Notes under the pieces: generated by a model
The model's input: the letters and a program-made list of their open reading frames with translations, nothing else
Databases searched by the model: none
Told to the model about the DNA's origin: nothing
Shown here: positions 17,196 through 26,464 of the stretch, piece after piece
Layout of the letters: every line of letters starts with the position of its first letter
Numbering within the stretch: the first letter of the stretch is position 1
DNA from: Bog-950 sp044228435
GTDB taxonomy: Bacteria > Bacteroidota > Bacteroidia > Chitinophagales > LD1
Assembly (NCBI GenBank): GCA_044228435.1
Contig: JBGAUW010000010.1
Span: forward strand, 1 to 64,000
Direction: 5' to 3'
Length of the DNA: 64,000 bases
Translations under genes and position numbers: made by a program

Positions 17196-17414
17196 CTACT
17201 TATATCTAAAGGTTATGCGCCCTTTGTTCAAATCGTAAGGGCTCATTTCTAACTGCACTTTATCGCCTGGCAAAATCTTAATATAATTCATTCTCATTTT
17301 GCCCGAGATATGCGCAATCAACTCGTGACCATTCTCTAATTTCACCCTAAACATAGCATTGCTTAATGCTTCTGTTATGGTTCCATCTTGCTTAATCAGG
17401 TCCTGTTTTGCCAT
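17196..17414 (-). CDS. infA: translation initiation factor IF-1
   Basis: A 72-residue S1-type OB-fold protein: AKQDLIKQDGTITEALSNAMFRVKLENG (two adjoining segments), LIAHISGKMRMNYIKILPGDKV, and DLNKGRITFRYK at the end. It is the first gene of this unit; the usual upstream neighbours (secY, map, rplO and others) are absent. Confidence 0.99.
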   Translation of the reverse strand: MAKQDLIKQDGTITEALSNAMFRVKLENGHELIAHISGKMRMNYIKILPGDKVQLEMSPYDLNKGRITFRYK

Positions 17415-17457
17415 TCAAATAGTTGAAAAATACGCTTACCCCCCTAAAAAGGGAACG

Positions 17458-17488
17458 CAAAAGTAGAATTTACTAACATGTTTCCAAA
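17458..17488 (-). promoter_or_regulatory. promoter of infA-rpmJ-rpsM-rpsK-rpsD-rpoA-rplQ
   Basis: Lower strand: TTTG (17488-17485), 19-nt spacer, TACTTTTG (17465-17458), followed by CGTTCCCTTTTTA. The -7 box plus initiator (17465-17445, 21 nt) is identical to that of the rpsC unit at 54152-54172. Confidence 0.88.
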
Positions 17489-17628
17489 TATTTTAGTGGA
17501 AAAAAGTAAGCAGATGCCTTTATAATGCTTCACCCCCCATAATCTGCCAATAATGGCCTAAAAACGGGGTTTAAATTTATGAAATATCTCGGGTTGGTGC
17601 ATCGTTTAATATAAAACCACCCTTTTTT

Positions 17629-18312
17629 ATGGCAAATACCCGCCAGTTAACCGCCCTGGGCTCGCTCAAATTCCTTTTATCGCTGCTGTTTTGGCTGCCC
17701 TTAACTTTTTTTAGCCTGCTGCTGGTTTACAACACCCTGCCCTATTTTAGCTTCAACCCCGATTTTAGCTTTTTGCAGGAGCGTATTAAGCTGTTTGTTA
17801 ACCCCATTTGGAAATACAGCTTCTATATTCATATAGCTGCCGGGGCTTTTTGCATTACCACCGCCCTGGTGCAGTTTAGCAGCTACATTTTAAAAAAGCG
17901 CAGGGCTATGCATATATATGCAGGCCGCATTTACGTATTTGTGGTGCTGGTGCTGGGTGCCCCCACGGGCTTTTACATGGCCTTTTTTGCCAAAGGCGGC
18001 TATTGGGAGAAGGCCTGCTTTCTGTTTATGGCCATCTTTTGGTTTCTTTCTACTTATAAAGGCCTGCAGCATATACGCAATAAAAATGTGCTGGCCCACT
18101 CGCACTGGATGGTGCGCAGCTACAGCATGGCGCTTACGGCTGTTACCTTCCGCATTTACCACATCCTGTTTTTTTACAGCGGCATGGCCCATTTCGATAA
18201 CTACTCTATTTCGCTCTGGATAAGCGTGCTGGGCAACATGCTGTTTGCCGAATACATTATTTACCGCCAAAGCAAACCTTATTTAAAAACCATAAAAACC
18301 GAAACACTATGA
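17629..18312 (+). CDS. DUF2306-type multipass membrane protein
   Basis: A 227-residue inner-membrane protein with about six hydrophobic segments. Conserved polar residues inside them, HIAAGAFCI, RRAMHIYAGRIYVF, HSHWMVRSYSMAL and FRIYHILF, match the His/Arg pattern of the DUF2306 family, whose function is not established. It is divergent from infA and overlaps the next gene by ATGA. Confidence 0.82.
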   Translation: MANTRQLTALGSLKFLLSLLFWLPLTFFSLLLVYNTLPYFSFNPDFSFLQERIKLFVNPIWKYSFYIHIAAGAFCITTALVQFSSYILKKRRAMHIYAGRIYVFVVLVLGAPTGFYMAFFAKGGYWEKACFLFMAIFWFLSTYKGLQHIRNKNVLAHSHWMVRSYSMALTAVTFRIYHILFFYSGMAHFDNYSISLWISVLGNMLFAEYIIYRQSKPYLKTIKTETL

Positions 18313-18746
18313 AAACCATGTTAAACCTAAGCTTGCTGCTTATGCTAATTGCAGGCAGTGCAGGCGCCATCGATTTTTACAAACTATACAGTAAGGGCGA
18401 AATAAGCACCCTGTACGAAAAAAAGGCGGTGCCTGTAGTGCATAAAGCTGCATATAAAGAAACCGTACCTGCAGTAACTGCTACTATTGTTGCCCCGCCG
18501 CCGCCACCCATAAGCTTAAACGGAATTGAGTTGGACACAAAATACTTTTCGCGGTCGGAGGAAATATATATTGCCGAAGAAGAGGTTGAAGAACCCGAAC
18601 CGATTGCCGAAGCAGAAGCAGTAAGTCAACCCGACCCGATACCGGCAGAGGCATTACCTACAGCAATAACAGCACCCGAAGTTTACCAGGTAGCGGTGGC
18701 AGATTATACAAATGAAATTGCGGCTACCGATAGCCTGCTGAAGTAA
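18309..18746 (+). CDS. exported proline/glutamate-rich hypothetical protein
   Basis: A 145-residue protein with a cleavable signal (MKTMLNLSLLLMLIAGSAGA), a short Lys-rich part, a PPPPP stretch at about residue 63, and an acidic Glu/Pro/Ala-rich second half. No domain recognised; it is probably an extended periplasmic linker-like protein. It overlaps the DUF2306 gene by 4 bp, so the two are likely made together. A GC-rich hairpin (AGGCGCGGG...CCTGCGCCT, about 18767-18792) follows. Confidence 0.75.
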   Translation: MKTMLNLSLLLMLIAGSAGAIDFYKLYSKGEISTLYEKKAVPVVHKAAYKETVPAVTATIVAPPPPPISLNGIELDTKYFSRSEEIYIAEEEVEEPEPIAEAEAVSQPDPIPAEALPTAITAPEVYQVAVADYTNEIAATDSLLK

Positions 18747-18811
18747 TAGAAAACACCCATTAAACGTAGGCGCGGGGTTGTGCCCTGCGCCTAGTTTTAA
18801 TGCACTTTCTC

Positions 18812-18900
18812 AGACTTCCGAAGTTGAAAAAACTTCGGATGTTTTGTGTAACCTGTCAAATCTTAAAAAGCGCTTTACTGTCAATAAAACTTCGGAAGTC
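18812..18900. repeat. palindromic intergenic element A, copy 1
   Basis: CCGAAGTT-GAAAA-AACTTCGG hairpin (about 18818-18838), followed by GATGTTTTGTGT. A further AACTTCGGAAGTC at 18888-18900 complements GACTTCCGAAGTT at 18813-18825. A second copy of the hairpin lies at 29850-29880. Confidence 0.8.
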
Positions 18901-18918
18901 TTTATGTAACCTTAACCT

Positions 18919-19713
18919 ATGAAAAGTATTGCCTGCAGTGTATTTTTTTGCTTGCTATTGCTTTTTGCCTGCCAGCGCAACCAACCGCTTAAAAGGAACA
19001 TTTCTGGAATTGAGCAGGCTGATACTGCCAATGGTACGCTCTACAACACTCCAACATCTTTTTTTAACGACACTAACCTGGTAGATTACCCTGGCTTTAA
19101 TTGGGAAGCATATAATGAAGGCGATAGCATTTTTGAAACTACCCTAAACACAAAAGATACTTTTAGGTGTGTGCTGTATCCGTCTGACGATAAATTGCCT
19201 TCGGAGTTCTATCGATTAAAGGCTGGCAAGTGGAAGAGAATTGGAACAGATAAAAATGATCGCCATGATTTTTGGGAGTTTGTTGATTTAAATTTTGATG
19301 GTATTGATGAAGTAGTTTCAACCACAGGCAAAAACATGAATGGCAATACGTTTAAGCAGGTATATATTTATGATAGTATAAACGATAAAATGCTTGCAGC
19401 GGGCACCATTAGCGACAGGTTAATTTTAAATAAAAAGAGCAAAGAAATATATGAGACTTATGAAGGCAGTTGGTATATGACAGCCAGCCAAACTATTTAC
19501 CAATGGCAATGCAATTCGCTACTGCCGGTAAAGCAAGTTACATTAGGACCAAAAAACGAAAATGCTGCAAGCGACAGCCCGTTTGTTTATTGCTTTTATG
19601 AGCAACCCGAATTGGGCGGGCCTCTTGTTCTTAAATGGAAAAAAGCCGCTTTAGAAGACACAGAACAATCTGAACTTTGGGATAGTTTCTTCCCTTCAAT
19701 AATTTACCCATAG
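18919..19713 (+). CDS. lipoprotein of unknown function
   Basis: A 264-residue protein with a lipoprotein signal (CLLLLFAC, Cys at about residue 18). The middle has DFWEFVDLNFDGIDEVV, a Ca-binding-like DxNxDGxxE motif of the FG-GAP/VCBS kind, then mixed strands with several Trp/Tyr. Probably attached to an envelope membrane. No family recognised. Its terminator is shared with the convergent gene. Confidence 0.75.
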   Translation: MKSIACSVFFCLLLLFACQRNQPLKRNISGIEQADTANGTLYNTPTSFFNDTNLVDYPGFNWEAYNEGDSIFETTLNTKDTFRCVLYPSDDKLPSEFYRLKAGKWKRIGTDKNDRHDFWEFVDLNFDGIDEVVSTTGKNMNGNTFKQVYIYDSINDKMLAAGTISDRLILNKKSKEIYETYEGSWYMTASQTIYQWQCNSLLPVKQVTLGPKNENAASDSPFVYCFYEQPELGGPLVLKWKKAALEDTEQSELWDSFFPSIIYP

Positions 19714-19732
19714 TAGCAGTTACCTATTAACC

Positions 19733-19764
19733 AAAGGCGCCGGGCTGTAGCCCGGCGCCTTTTT
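19733..19764. terminator. bidirectional terminator
   Basis: AAAGGCGCCGGGCT pairs with AGCCCGGCGCCTTT around GT, followed by T-run, between convergent genes ending at 19713 and 19782. Confidence 0.93.
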
Positions 19765-19781
19765 CATTTTGTATCAATCAT

Positions 19782-20717
19782 TTACCCTTTAACCCACTTA
19801 CGCACTCCAGTGCGTTTCCCGTCTGTTATTTGCAATAAATAAATACCCTTATCCAAATGCTCAATGTGAATCTCCTGGTTGATATTTTGTTTTGTTAGTT
19901 CCAAAACTTTTTTGCCTGTCAAATCCTTTATTACCACATCAAATTCATTTTGAAATTCGCTGCTGTTGATGCGCAGACTGTTAGCAGACGGATTAGGATA
20001 GATACTAAAGTTACTGCTTCGTTTTGCTTCGAAAATTGCAGTAGAAGTAAGATTGGCATATAGAGTGGCTACTTCCGCCTCGGTTAGTGTAAAATCAAAT
20101 AGCCCCAGAAAAACTATGTTACCAGCTGCCTCTTCGCCCGTACTGGCACCAGAAGTATTATCCTTAAAAATCAATAACTCATTATCAGCATCTAAGGTAG
20201 CCGTTCCATTAGCATCGAAAAATTCGACTTGTTTAACCCCATTTAAAAACACCTTCACTTGCGTGTTGTTGTCGCGGGTAAGTACTACGTGCACATATTC
20301 GTCCGAATTAAGTGTTGCTGCACCAGCAGTAAATGGATAGAAACGCAGATAAGAGTAATGGTATAGCCCGGAATCGCTTGCTGCATGATAAGTAAGTAGG
20401 CGCTTAGGACCTACCGTAGTATACGTAAGTTTATAATACATTTCTACACTGTGGCTATTACCTAAAAAATTAGCGGCCGCTGCATTATCAAACTTTAATC
20501 CGGCATATTGGTTAAAGCCATAGGTTAAAAAACTGCCTAATGGCGTATTATCACTCACAAATCCACCACCGCCAATTGGAATTAAGTCAGGTCCTTCAGA
20601 GGCTATGCTCGTATCTGCTTTCAGGCTACCATTAGTAAAATTGTAATAAATAGCACTTTGCGTGAAGCCGCAAATTGTTGCAGTGTAAAACAAGAATGAG
20701 AATAATATCTTTTTCAT
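19782..20717 (-). CDS. LamG/concanavalin-like T9SS surface protein
   Basis: A 311-residue protein with signal peptide (MKKILFSFLFYTATICGFTQS). Residues about 25-225 show the LamG-type order: HSVEMYYKLTYTT, EYVHVVLTRDNNTQVKVFLNGVKQVEFF, IVFLGLFDFTLTEAEVATLY. A type A T9SS domain follows (FSIYPNPSANSLRINS ... GIYLLQITDGKRTG). It probably binds a glycan or matrix on the cell surface. Last gene of the surface-protein run that begins at 26118. Confidence 0.85.
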   Translation of the reverse strand: MKKILFSFLFYTATICGFTQSAIYYNFTNGSLKADTSIASEGPDLIPIGGGGFVSDNTPLGSFLTYGFNQYAGLKFDNAAAANFLGNSHSVEMYYKLTYTTVGPKRLLTYHAASDSGLYHYSYLRFYPFTAGAATLNSDEYVHVVLTRDNNTQVKVFLNGVKQVEFFDANGTATLDADNELLIFKDNTSGASTGEEAAGNIVFLGLFDFTLTEAEVATLYANLTSTAIFEAKRSSNFSIYPNPSANSLRINSSEFQNEFDVVIKDLTGKKVLELTKQNINQEIHIEHLDKGIYLLQITDGKRTGVRKWVKG

Positions 20718-20771
20718 GTGTTGAATTTTGTTTTCTGAATGAATAGTTAACTGGTAAATAAAAGCCCCTTT

Positions 20772-21764
20772 TTATACTTGGATTCGCAAACGAAATTTAC
20801 CGGAGTACGAATGCATCTCTGAGTTTATACAACTAGCTTCTGTTTGTAGATTTTCATAAAAGGTGCCATTGAATGTGCCAGCTATTATTCCTCCATTACC
20901 AGCAATAAACTCGGTAATAATAATAGTATTGGTACCGTTTGGAATATCTGTTTGACTGCAATTGCCGTTGATGGTTAGCCGCGCTTTATTCTGGTTGTTA
21001 TCATAGTCTATTACATTGCCGTTTACAACCATCAGCACACCTGTATTAAGGCGTTTGGACCAGGCAACTTTTGAACCCTGATTATCGGTAAAAGTGAAAG
21101 TACCTATACCGTTTACATCGGGGCAACTTAAAATAAAAGAATACCCGTTGGTGGTGGTAATATCCGGGTAATGGCTGGAAAATGCAGTGATAGAAAAATC
21201 TATTCCGTTTCCAGGATCGTAACCCAAACCAACTGTGTGTACCCCATTGGCATTGGTAATATAAGGAGGGTCTTGCGAAAAGTAGTATGTAGTGCCATCT
21301 ACTGTTACTTCAAAGTAGATAGTAGTGTCAGCCCCACCACCACCACCGCCACCGCCAAGCGGAGTTGTAAAAGTTATTTCGTTGCCATAAGCAATGCCTT
21401 TGCAATTTATAGCATAGGCGCGTGCATAGTATTTTGTGTTAGGCAGAAGCGGAGCTGCGGTAAAGCTAAAGCTGCCGGTATCTTGTGGGTTGGTGTTAAT
21501 ATAGTTTTCGTTGTCTATGGTGGGTGAAGGTGTTATTGACAGGGCTACACCACTGGTAAGTACCATACATGCCCCTTTGCTTGTTACCCTTCCACCAATA
21601 GTTGCACTTACTGCTGTAATATTTGTGGCGTTGAATGTGGTTACGCTGGGCGCACCGGGTATGGCTGTGTTGCTATTATCATCTTTAGGTTTGGTGCAGC
21701 CGGTTACAGCCATAAGAGCTAAAACAAAAAAAGTTATTGCAAGGCGGTTAAGGTTATTGTTCAT
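20772..21764 (-). CDS. fibronectin-like lipoprotein
   Basis: A 330-residue lipoprotein (signal ending LMAVTGC). An FN3-like domain at about residues 38-135 (VTTFNATNITAVSATIGGRV ... LLPNTKYYARAYAIN) is followed by a poly-Gly linker (about 137-145) and a C-terminal beta-rich domain of the DUF6252-like type (TYYFSQDPP, then TFTFTDNQGSKVAW, ending FRLRIQV); that name is from memory. Likely surface or periplasmic. In the same run as the neighbouring surface proteins. Confidence 0.75.
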   Translation of the reverse strand: MNNNLNRLAITFFVLALMAVTGCTKPKDDNSNTAIPGAPSVTTFNATNITAVSATIGGRVTSKGACMVLTSGVALSITPSPTIDNENYINTNPQDTGSFSFTAAPLLPNTKYYARAYAINCKGIAYGNEITFTTPLGGGGGGGGADTTIYFEVTVDGTTYYFSQDPPYITNANGVHTVGLGYDPGNGIDFSITAFSSHYPDITTTNGYSFILSCPDVNGIGTFTFTDNQGSKVAWSKRLNTGVLMVVNGNVIDYDNNQNKARLTINGNCSQTDIPNGTNTIIITEFIAGNGGIIAGTFNGTFYENLQTEASCINSEMHSYSGKFRLRIQV

Positions 21765-21821
21765 GGTTATTCGTTTAAAGATTTTGATGTTGCTTGAATG
21801 TTTTAAGTGTTGTAAGATTTA

Positions 21822-23999
21822 CTATTGATAAATACCCCACAGCCAATTGTTGCCATCGCTTACTGCATGTACAAACCTGCCAACCGATACAGCAGGCATA
21901 TTAAAGCTGGTGGTGCCACTTGTACCATTTCCGCCAAAGAAAGTGCCGCCTGCCGATTCTATAATGGCAGCATTGCTACTGGCGTTAAACAGCATATACA
22001 TTCTACCCGCACAGGTGTTAGCCGCCGGCAGTTTAAAACGGGCATTGGCCACCACAGCGTTTAGTTCTATGAAATAAGAGTTGTCTAAAACCACACCCAA
22101 CCCTGGCGAGGTAGCAGTGCTGGCATTACTTCCGTTTTTACTTGCAAAGGTGCCTCCTACTTGCAAACTGCTGTTTGGTGCTATTGTGTTTACTCCCACG
22201 TTGGCACCCACAATAGCCAAAGCCGAAGCACCCGATCCCGACTGCAGCAATAACTTGTTTGCACCCGATTCGCTTCTGATTATAGCATCTCCGGCAAGAG
22301 TGGCATCGGTAGAATAGTTTCCCGAAGCAGCCGCTACACCTATGGTAATGTCGGGGGCAGCCCGCCCAACTTGAAGTGCAGTGTATATGGATGGAGAACC
22401 TGTAAGCAATCGGATACCGGGACTGTTTGGGGCGGAGAGAACATCTAACCTGACACCCGGGAAAGAAGTGCCTATGCCCACGTTTCCATCGTAGCGAACT
22501 ACCATGGCATTTTTAGTATTGTTTGCTAAACCATTACCGATAATAAACAGAGGAGATGTAGCGGAAATAGTAGTTTGTGGTGTAGCTACAATGGGATCAT
22601 TATGTTGTCCTATTACAAAGCTGTTAAATCCATTAGCCTGATTGCTAATACCAAAAGCTGTTGAGTAATTACCATTAGCGGCACTAAATGTTCCAAACGC
22701 AGTTGAAAAATCGCCTTGTGCTATAGTTTGATTTCCCATGGCCACCGAACGTTGCCCGAATGCTTGGGAACCATCGCCAATAGACGTTGAGAACGGTCCG
22801 CTGGCTGTTGTGCCAAACCCTAACGCAGTGGCATAGTTACCTGTAGCGGTTGCGTAAGAACCCATTGCTGTTGTATAATCTCCCTTTGCTTTTGCATTTT
22901 CTCCAGAAGCAAAAGACACAATTCCTATACTATCTTTATTCCACTCTGTTCCAGAAATGGTTCCTACTCTAAAAGCCGCCTTTTGCGGATACCACATCAT
23001 GCGGGTGCCTGCGCCCGAAACAGGAGGAGCGAAATTTGTATTAGTAGGAATTGTGGCGGGGCCTGTAAACACCACCGCACTATCGGCTACTTGTAAGCGT
23101 GCTGTGGGTGCTGTAGTACCTATACCTACATTTACTCCGTTATCAAAAATTTGTGAGTTGCCGAGGGTAGTGCCATTGGGGGTAAACTTGGCTACATAAT
23201 TAAGTGTGCCGGTAGCATTAGCCGCACCAGTGGGACCGGTTGCGCCGGTGTTGCCGTTTAGGCCTGTGCTTCCGGTAGCTCCTTGTATACCGGTAGCTCC
23301 TTGTATACCGGTAGCTCCTGTGCTGCCCGTTGCTCCTTTAGCGCCGGTAGGCCCGGTTGCTCCTCCCCCTGCACCGGTAACCCCTGTTGCACCCGTTGGC
23401 CCCGTAGGACCAGTTGCACCGCCGCCACTGCCGGTTGCTCCCTTATCACCCGTAGGCCCGGTTGCTCCCACCGCACCCGTATTACCCTGTGGACCAGTTT
23501 CGCCCGTTGGGCCGGTAGACCCTGTAATTCCGTTTAAGCCGGCAGTGCCTGTTGGCCCCTGTGCGCCGGTAGCCCCGGCAGAAGCATTGCCCGCGTATAG
23601 TGCGTAAGGAACGCTTAATAATTGCGCAGCACCTAAATCTGTATAAACGCCCGCGTTATTTACATCCACTTCTACCTGCAAATATTTATCGCCATTGCCC
23701 CAGCCTATAGTAGCAAAAGTGCCAATACTAACTGTGCCACTACCAATGGCTGCAGTAAACAAACCAAATTGGTTAGTAGTAATTGTATTATGAGTCTCCT
23801 GATAAACTATACTACCCGTTGCCGAGCCATCGCGGATGGTGTAGCGCACTTTTAAAGGTGTGTTCTGTAAAATTACTCCCGCAGCATTTCTCGCCACAGC
23901 CTGGTAGTTAATTTTTTGCGGCACCTGCGATAACAAGGCCTTTGAATAAAACACAAGGCACAAGAAAACGGAAAGAAAGAATTGTTTTTTTATCATCAC
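21822..23999 (-). CDS. collagen-like surface protein with YadA-type head repeats
   Basis: A 725-residue exported protein. The N-terminal domain (residues 25-140) is the Bacteroidota type VPQKINYQAVARNAAG ... LLSVPYALYAGNA. A collagen-like Gly-X-Y stretch with many GATGPTG units covers about 141-265 and should form a triple helix. Residues about 370-465 hold YadA/hemagglutinin head repeats (AMGSYATATGNYATALG ...), each of 14 residues. The C-terminal beta domain ends FVHAVSDGNNWLWGIYQ, also found in the downstream paralogue. No classical T9SS domain is visible. A trimeric stalked surface fibre is the best inference. Confidence 0.88.
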   Translation of the reverse strand: MMIKKQFFLSVFLCLVFYSKALLSQVPQKINYQAVARNAAGVILQNTPLKVRYTIRDGSATGSIVYQETHNTITTNQFGLFTAAIGSGTVSIGTFATIGWGNGDKYLQVEVDVNNAGVYTDLGAAQLLSVPYALYAGNASAGATGAQGPTGTAGLNGITGSTGPTGETGPQGNTGAVGATGPTGDKGATGSGGGATGPTGPTGATGVTGAGGGATGPTGAKGATGSTGATGIQGATGIQGATGSTGLNGNTGATGPTGAANATGTLNYVAKFTPNGTTLGNSQIFDNGVNVGIGTTAPTARLQVADSAVVFTGPATIPTNTNFAPPVSGAGTRMMWYPQKAAFRVGTISGTEWNKDSIGIVSFASGENAKAKGDYTTAMGSYATATGNYATALGFGTTASGPFSTSIGDGSQAFGQRSVAMGNQTIAQGDFSTAFGTFSAANGNYSTAFGISNQANGFNSFVIGQHNDPIVATPQTTISATSPLFIIGNGLANNTKNAMVVRYDGNVGIGTSFPGVRLDVLSAPNSPGIRLLTGSPSIYTALQVGRAAPDITIGVAAASGNYSTDATLAGDAIIRSESGANKLLLQSGSGASALAIVGANVGVNTIAPNSSLQVGGTFASKNGSNASTATSPGLGVVLDNSYFIELNAVVANARFKLPAANTCAGRMYMLFNASSNAAIIESAGGTFFGGNGTSGTTSFNMPAVSVGRFVHAVSDGNNWLWGIYQ

Positions 24000-24052
24000 C
24001 TGTTTTTATTTGAAGGAAGAATGCGCCCTTATACAGCTCCGGCTTATAATTT

Positions 24053-25387
24053 CTAATTATAAAACCCCACTATCCAATTATTACCATCGCTTATCAAATG
24101 CGCCATTTTACCTACCGCATTAAACGGCATGGCAACTACAGTGCCCACACTACCTGTAGCACCTATAAAAGTATCTGTACCCGTACGTTCAAGAATAGCC
24201 GTATTAGCCCCTACGTTATATAAAATATACATACGGCCTGCGCAGGTAGATGCCTGGGGTAAGCGGAAATACGAATTGGCGTTAACAGGATTAAGTAAGA
24301 TAAAGGTGGAGGTACCGGTTAGTAAAGTTCCGGTTCCGGCACTCGTACCTATGCTACTTGCACTACCCACACCTACAGCTAAACTTCCGCTTATCTGCAA
24401 CGTGCTACTGGGTGTGGCAGTGTTTACGCCCACATTTCCACTGCCGTTATTAATTTTTATATACCCGCTGTTTGCGCGCAAGGCCACATCGCGGTTGCTG
24501 CTAACTATGCCCAACTCATTGTTAATTGAACTGTAACCTACACCACCTACCGATACTGCGCCACCAGAGTTAACTATAAACCCCAGGCTGGCTCCGTTGC
24601 CTGCAACAGTATTTTCTATGTATGCTCCGGTACCCGAGGCGCTGTTTGTGCTTATGTGCAATTTAGATTGAGGTGAAGTGGTGCCTATGCCTAAATCATT
24701 GGTAATGTGAACGTTGCCCGTGCCGGTTTCCAAAGCAAAGCCAGTGCCGTTGGTTTGCGCAAATAAAGCATTGGAACTGCTGCCTGCATTACCTATGTTA
24801 AAGTAACCCGCAGCTCCTACTCCGGTTTGGTTAACGGTAAACTTTGGCGATGCTGATGGTACAACGGTGGTACCTACTAACACTTGACTACCGTTATCGA
24901 ACACAAGAGAGTTGCCGGCCGTGGTGCCGTTAGGGGTAAACTTAGCCAGGTAATTTACAGTGCCGTTTATACTACCACTGTTACCCGCATGCAGTGCATA
25001 CGGAACACTTACTAATTCGGCTGCGCCTAAGTCGGTAAAGTTATTGCCACCCGCCGGGTCAATTTCCACTTGCAAAAATTTGCTGTTGCTTACCCAGTTT
25101 ACACCCGCAATATTACCCTGTATACTATCCCCTGTGCCCACCTGGTGTGTAAACAAACCAAACTGATTGGTTGTAAAAGATCTGGTTTCCTGAAAGATAA
25201 TACTACCCGCGCCGCTACCGTTACGTATACTAAAACGCGCTTTTATATTTTGGTTAGGTAATATAGCCCCGTTAGCATTGCGGGCAATGGCCTGATAGTT
25301 AAACTTTTGCGGCACCTGTGCTTGCGAATGAAAAACGCCTGCTAAAAGAAATAAGATAATACAGAAGTTGGGTAGTATACGTTCCAT
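24053..25387 (-). CDS. surface protein, collagen-less paralogue of the neighbouring gene
   Basis: A 444-residue exported protein sharing both ends with its neighbour: VPQKFNYQAIARNANG ... ELVSVPYALHAGNSG at the N-terminus and STCAGRMYILYNVGANTAILE ... MAHLISDGNNWIVGFYN at the C-terminus. The middle carries 'GIGTTSPQSKLHIST' and 'GNVGVNTATPSSTLQIS' motifs, each like the beta-rich repeats before tail-fibre chaperone-type ends. It lacks the Gly-X-Y and YadA parts. Probably a subunit of the same surface structure or a duplicate. Confidence 0.82.
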   Translation of the reverse strand: MERILPNFCIILFLLAGVFHSQAQVPQKFNYQAIARNANGAILPNQNIKARFSIRNGSGAGSIIFQETRSFTTNQFGLFTHQVGTGDSIQGNIAGVNWVSNSKFLQVEIDPAGGNNFTDLGAAELVSVPYALHAGNSGSINGTVNYLAKFTPNGTTAGNSLVFDNGSQVLVGTTVVPSASPKFTVNQTGVGAAGYFNIGNAGSSSNALFAQTNGTGFALETGTGNVHITNDLGIGTTSPQSKLHISTNSASGTGAYIENTVAGNGASLGFIVNSGGAVSVGGVGYSSINNELGIVSSNRDVALRANSGYIKINNGSGNVGVNTATPSSTLQISGSLAVGVGSASSIGTSAGTGTLLTGTSTFILLNPVNANSYFRLPQASTCAGRMYILYNVGANTAILERTGTDTFIGATGSVGTVVAMPFNAVGKMAHLISDGNNWIVGFYN

Positions 25388-25404
25388 GTTATATTTTTTA
25401 CTTT

Positions 25405-25920
25405 TTAATGAATAATTTGTAGTGGTTTACAAATAGTTTTAGGGCTATTATAAAGGCTTGTAAAAACAACCTTTAAAAAGTAATAACCTGTGGTATAGTT
25501 GCTGCAATCAAGTGCATGAATTACCTTTCCGGTTTCGTAGCCCTCAGCTAATGAATAGCTTTGCGGCTGCCCTAATTCATTTATCAGCATTACTTCCACT
25601 TTGCCCGCCTGGTTAAACTCATATCCAAACCACAATTGAGTGGTTGCCGGTATGGGGTAAACACTTAAAGCAGCCTCATTTTCTTTTTCAATATCCGGCA
25701 AAGCGCTTACTACATCGGTAGGTTGCTGAAACCCCTGGGTATAAATATTGCTGCCAGCCGTTTCGGTAGCTACCATCGTTTCACCAACGGTAAAAGAAAC
25801 CGATAGGTTGCTACCTGAGGCAAAACCACCCGCCGAGGCAACTACCTGCGGCAAAAATGTTTGCGCGTGAATAACCTTGATGGCAAAACAGAAAAACGTA
25901 AGCAGGTATAGTCTTTTCAT
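25405..25920 (-). CDS. small exported protein with T9SS-like C-terminal domain
   Basis: A 171-residue protein with signal peptide (residues 1-19), a short strand-rich part (ASAGGFASGSNLSVSFTVGE, then GFQQPTDV) and a C-terminal domain LSVYPIPATTQLWF ... YTTGYYFLKVVF with type A sorting features. The N-terminal motif recurs in many Bacteroidota surface proteins. It begins 6 bp after the stop of the solo HTH gene, so the two are co-transcribed. Confidence 0.78.
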   Translation of the reverse strand: MKRLYLLTFFCFAIKVIHAQTFLPQVVASAGGFASGSNLSVSFTVGETMVATETAGSNIYTQGFQQPTDVVSALPDIEKENEAALSVYPIPATTQLWFGYEFNQAGKVEVMLINELGQPQSYSLAEGYETGKVIHALDCSNYTTGYYFLKVVFTSLYNSPKTICKPLQIIH

Positions 25921-25926
25921 ACCGTT

Positions 25927-26118
25927 TTATTTAAAATATTTTTTAATGGCCTGCGTTCTGTTTTTGGCTTCTAACTTGGTGTAAATGTTGCCCGCATGTT
26001 TTCTAACAGTTTCTGTAGTTATTTCAAGTATTACTGCAACCTCTTTGTACGAATGGCCCTCTCTTAATTGTTCCAACACTTCAATTTCCCGAATAGTTAG
26101 CTTATTTGTTTTCACCAT
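25927..26118 (-). CDS. solo LuxR/GerE-type HTH regulator
   Basis: A 63-residue protein that is nothing but the DNA-binding four-helix domain: LTIREIEVLEQLREGHSYKEVAVILEITTETVRKHAGNIYTKLEA (two adjoining segments), with the family's conserved Glu, Gly and Val/Lys/His positions. There is no receiver or sensor part and no upstream frame that could supply one. It heads the surface-protein run (25920 to 19782) and faces the kinase/regulator genes at 26465 and beyond, so it may be a local regulator competing with the NarL-type regulator for sites. That role is inference. Confidence 0.82.
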   Translation of the reverse strand: MVKTNKLTIREIEVLEQLREGHSYKEVAVILEITTETVRKHAGNIYTKLEAKNRTQAIKKYFK

Positions 26119-26464
26119 TCCTGATTCGCTTTTACGGCATTTGAAATTGGGCTACCGTTTATGTAGTCCAATATTGTTTCGTTATATGCTTAGTTGTGTT
26201 ACACAAAAGTGGTATGTGCATTTTATTGCTATATATCACTTGTGCAAAAGTGCGCTGGTGTGGGCTTAATACGTTTAGTTGAAATAAGGTATTTTTAAAA
26301 TTAAAGTATCCCCTAAAAAGGGGAGGAGAATTAGACTTGAAGCAAAGATACTTGCAGCTTATGCCAAACCAGTTTATAGCCTATGCAGCCGCTTTTTTAC
26401 TGTGTTGCCAAGTACTGCCGGCTAATACTTATTTTACACAACATTTTACCCTATAGCCCTGCCC
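26119..26464. other. 346-bp divergent control region
   Basis: Lies between the solo HTH gene (lower strand) and the first histidine kinase (upper strand). It is AT-rich and holds two direct repeats, CACAAAAGTG (26202-26211) and TGCAAAAGTG (26243-26252), about 41 bp apart, which are candidate operator half-sites. A CCCCTAAAAAGGGG palindrome lies near 26310. No coding potential was seen. Confidence 0.55.

Noticed and set aside
23260..23480. Short repeats that look like a CRISPR array
   Set aside because: The units are in-frame Gly-X-Y codons of variable length with no constant repeat and unique spacers.
23206..23607. Open + strand frame of 133 codons rich in Pro/Val/Ala
   Set aside because: It is the mirror of the Gly-X-Y codons of the collagen-like gene on the other strand; the repeat structure keeps several frames open.
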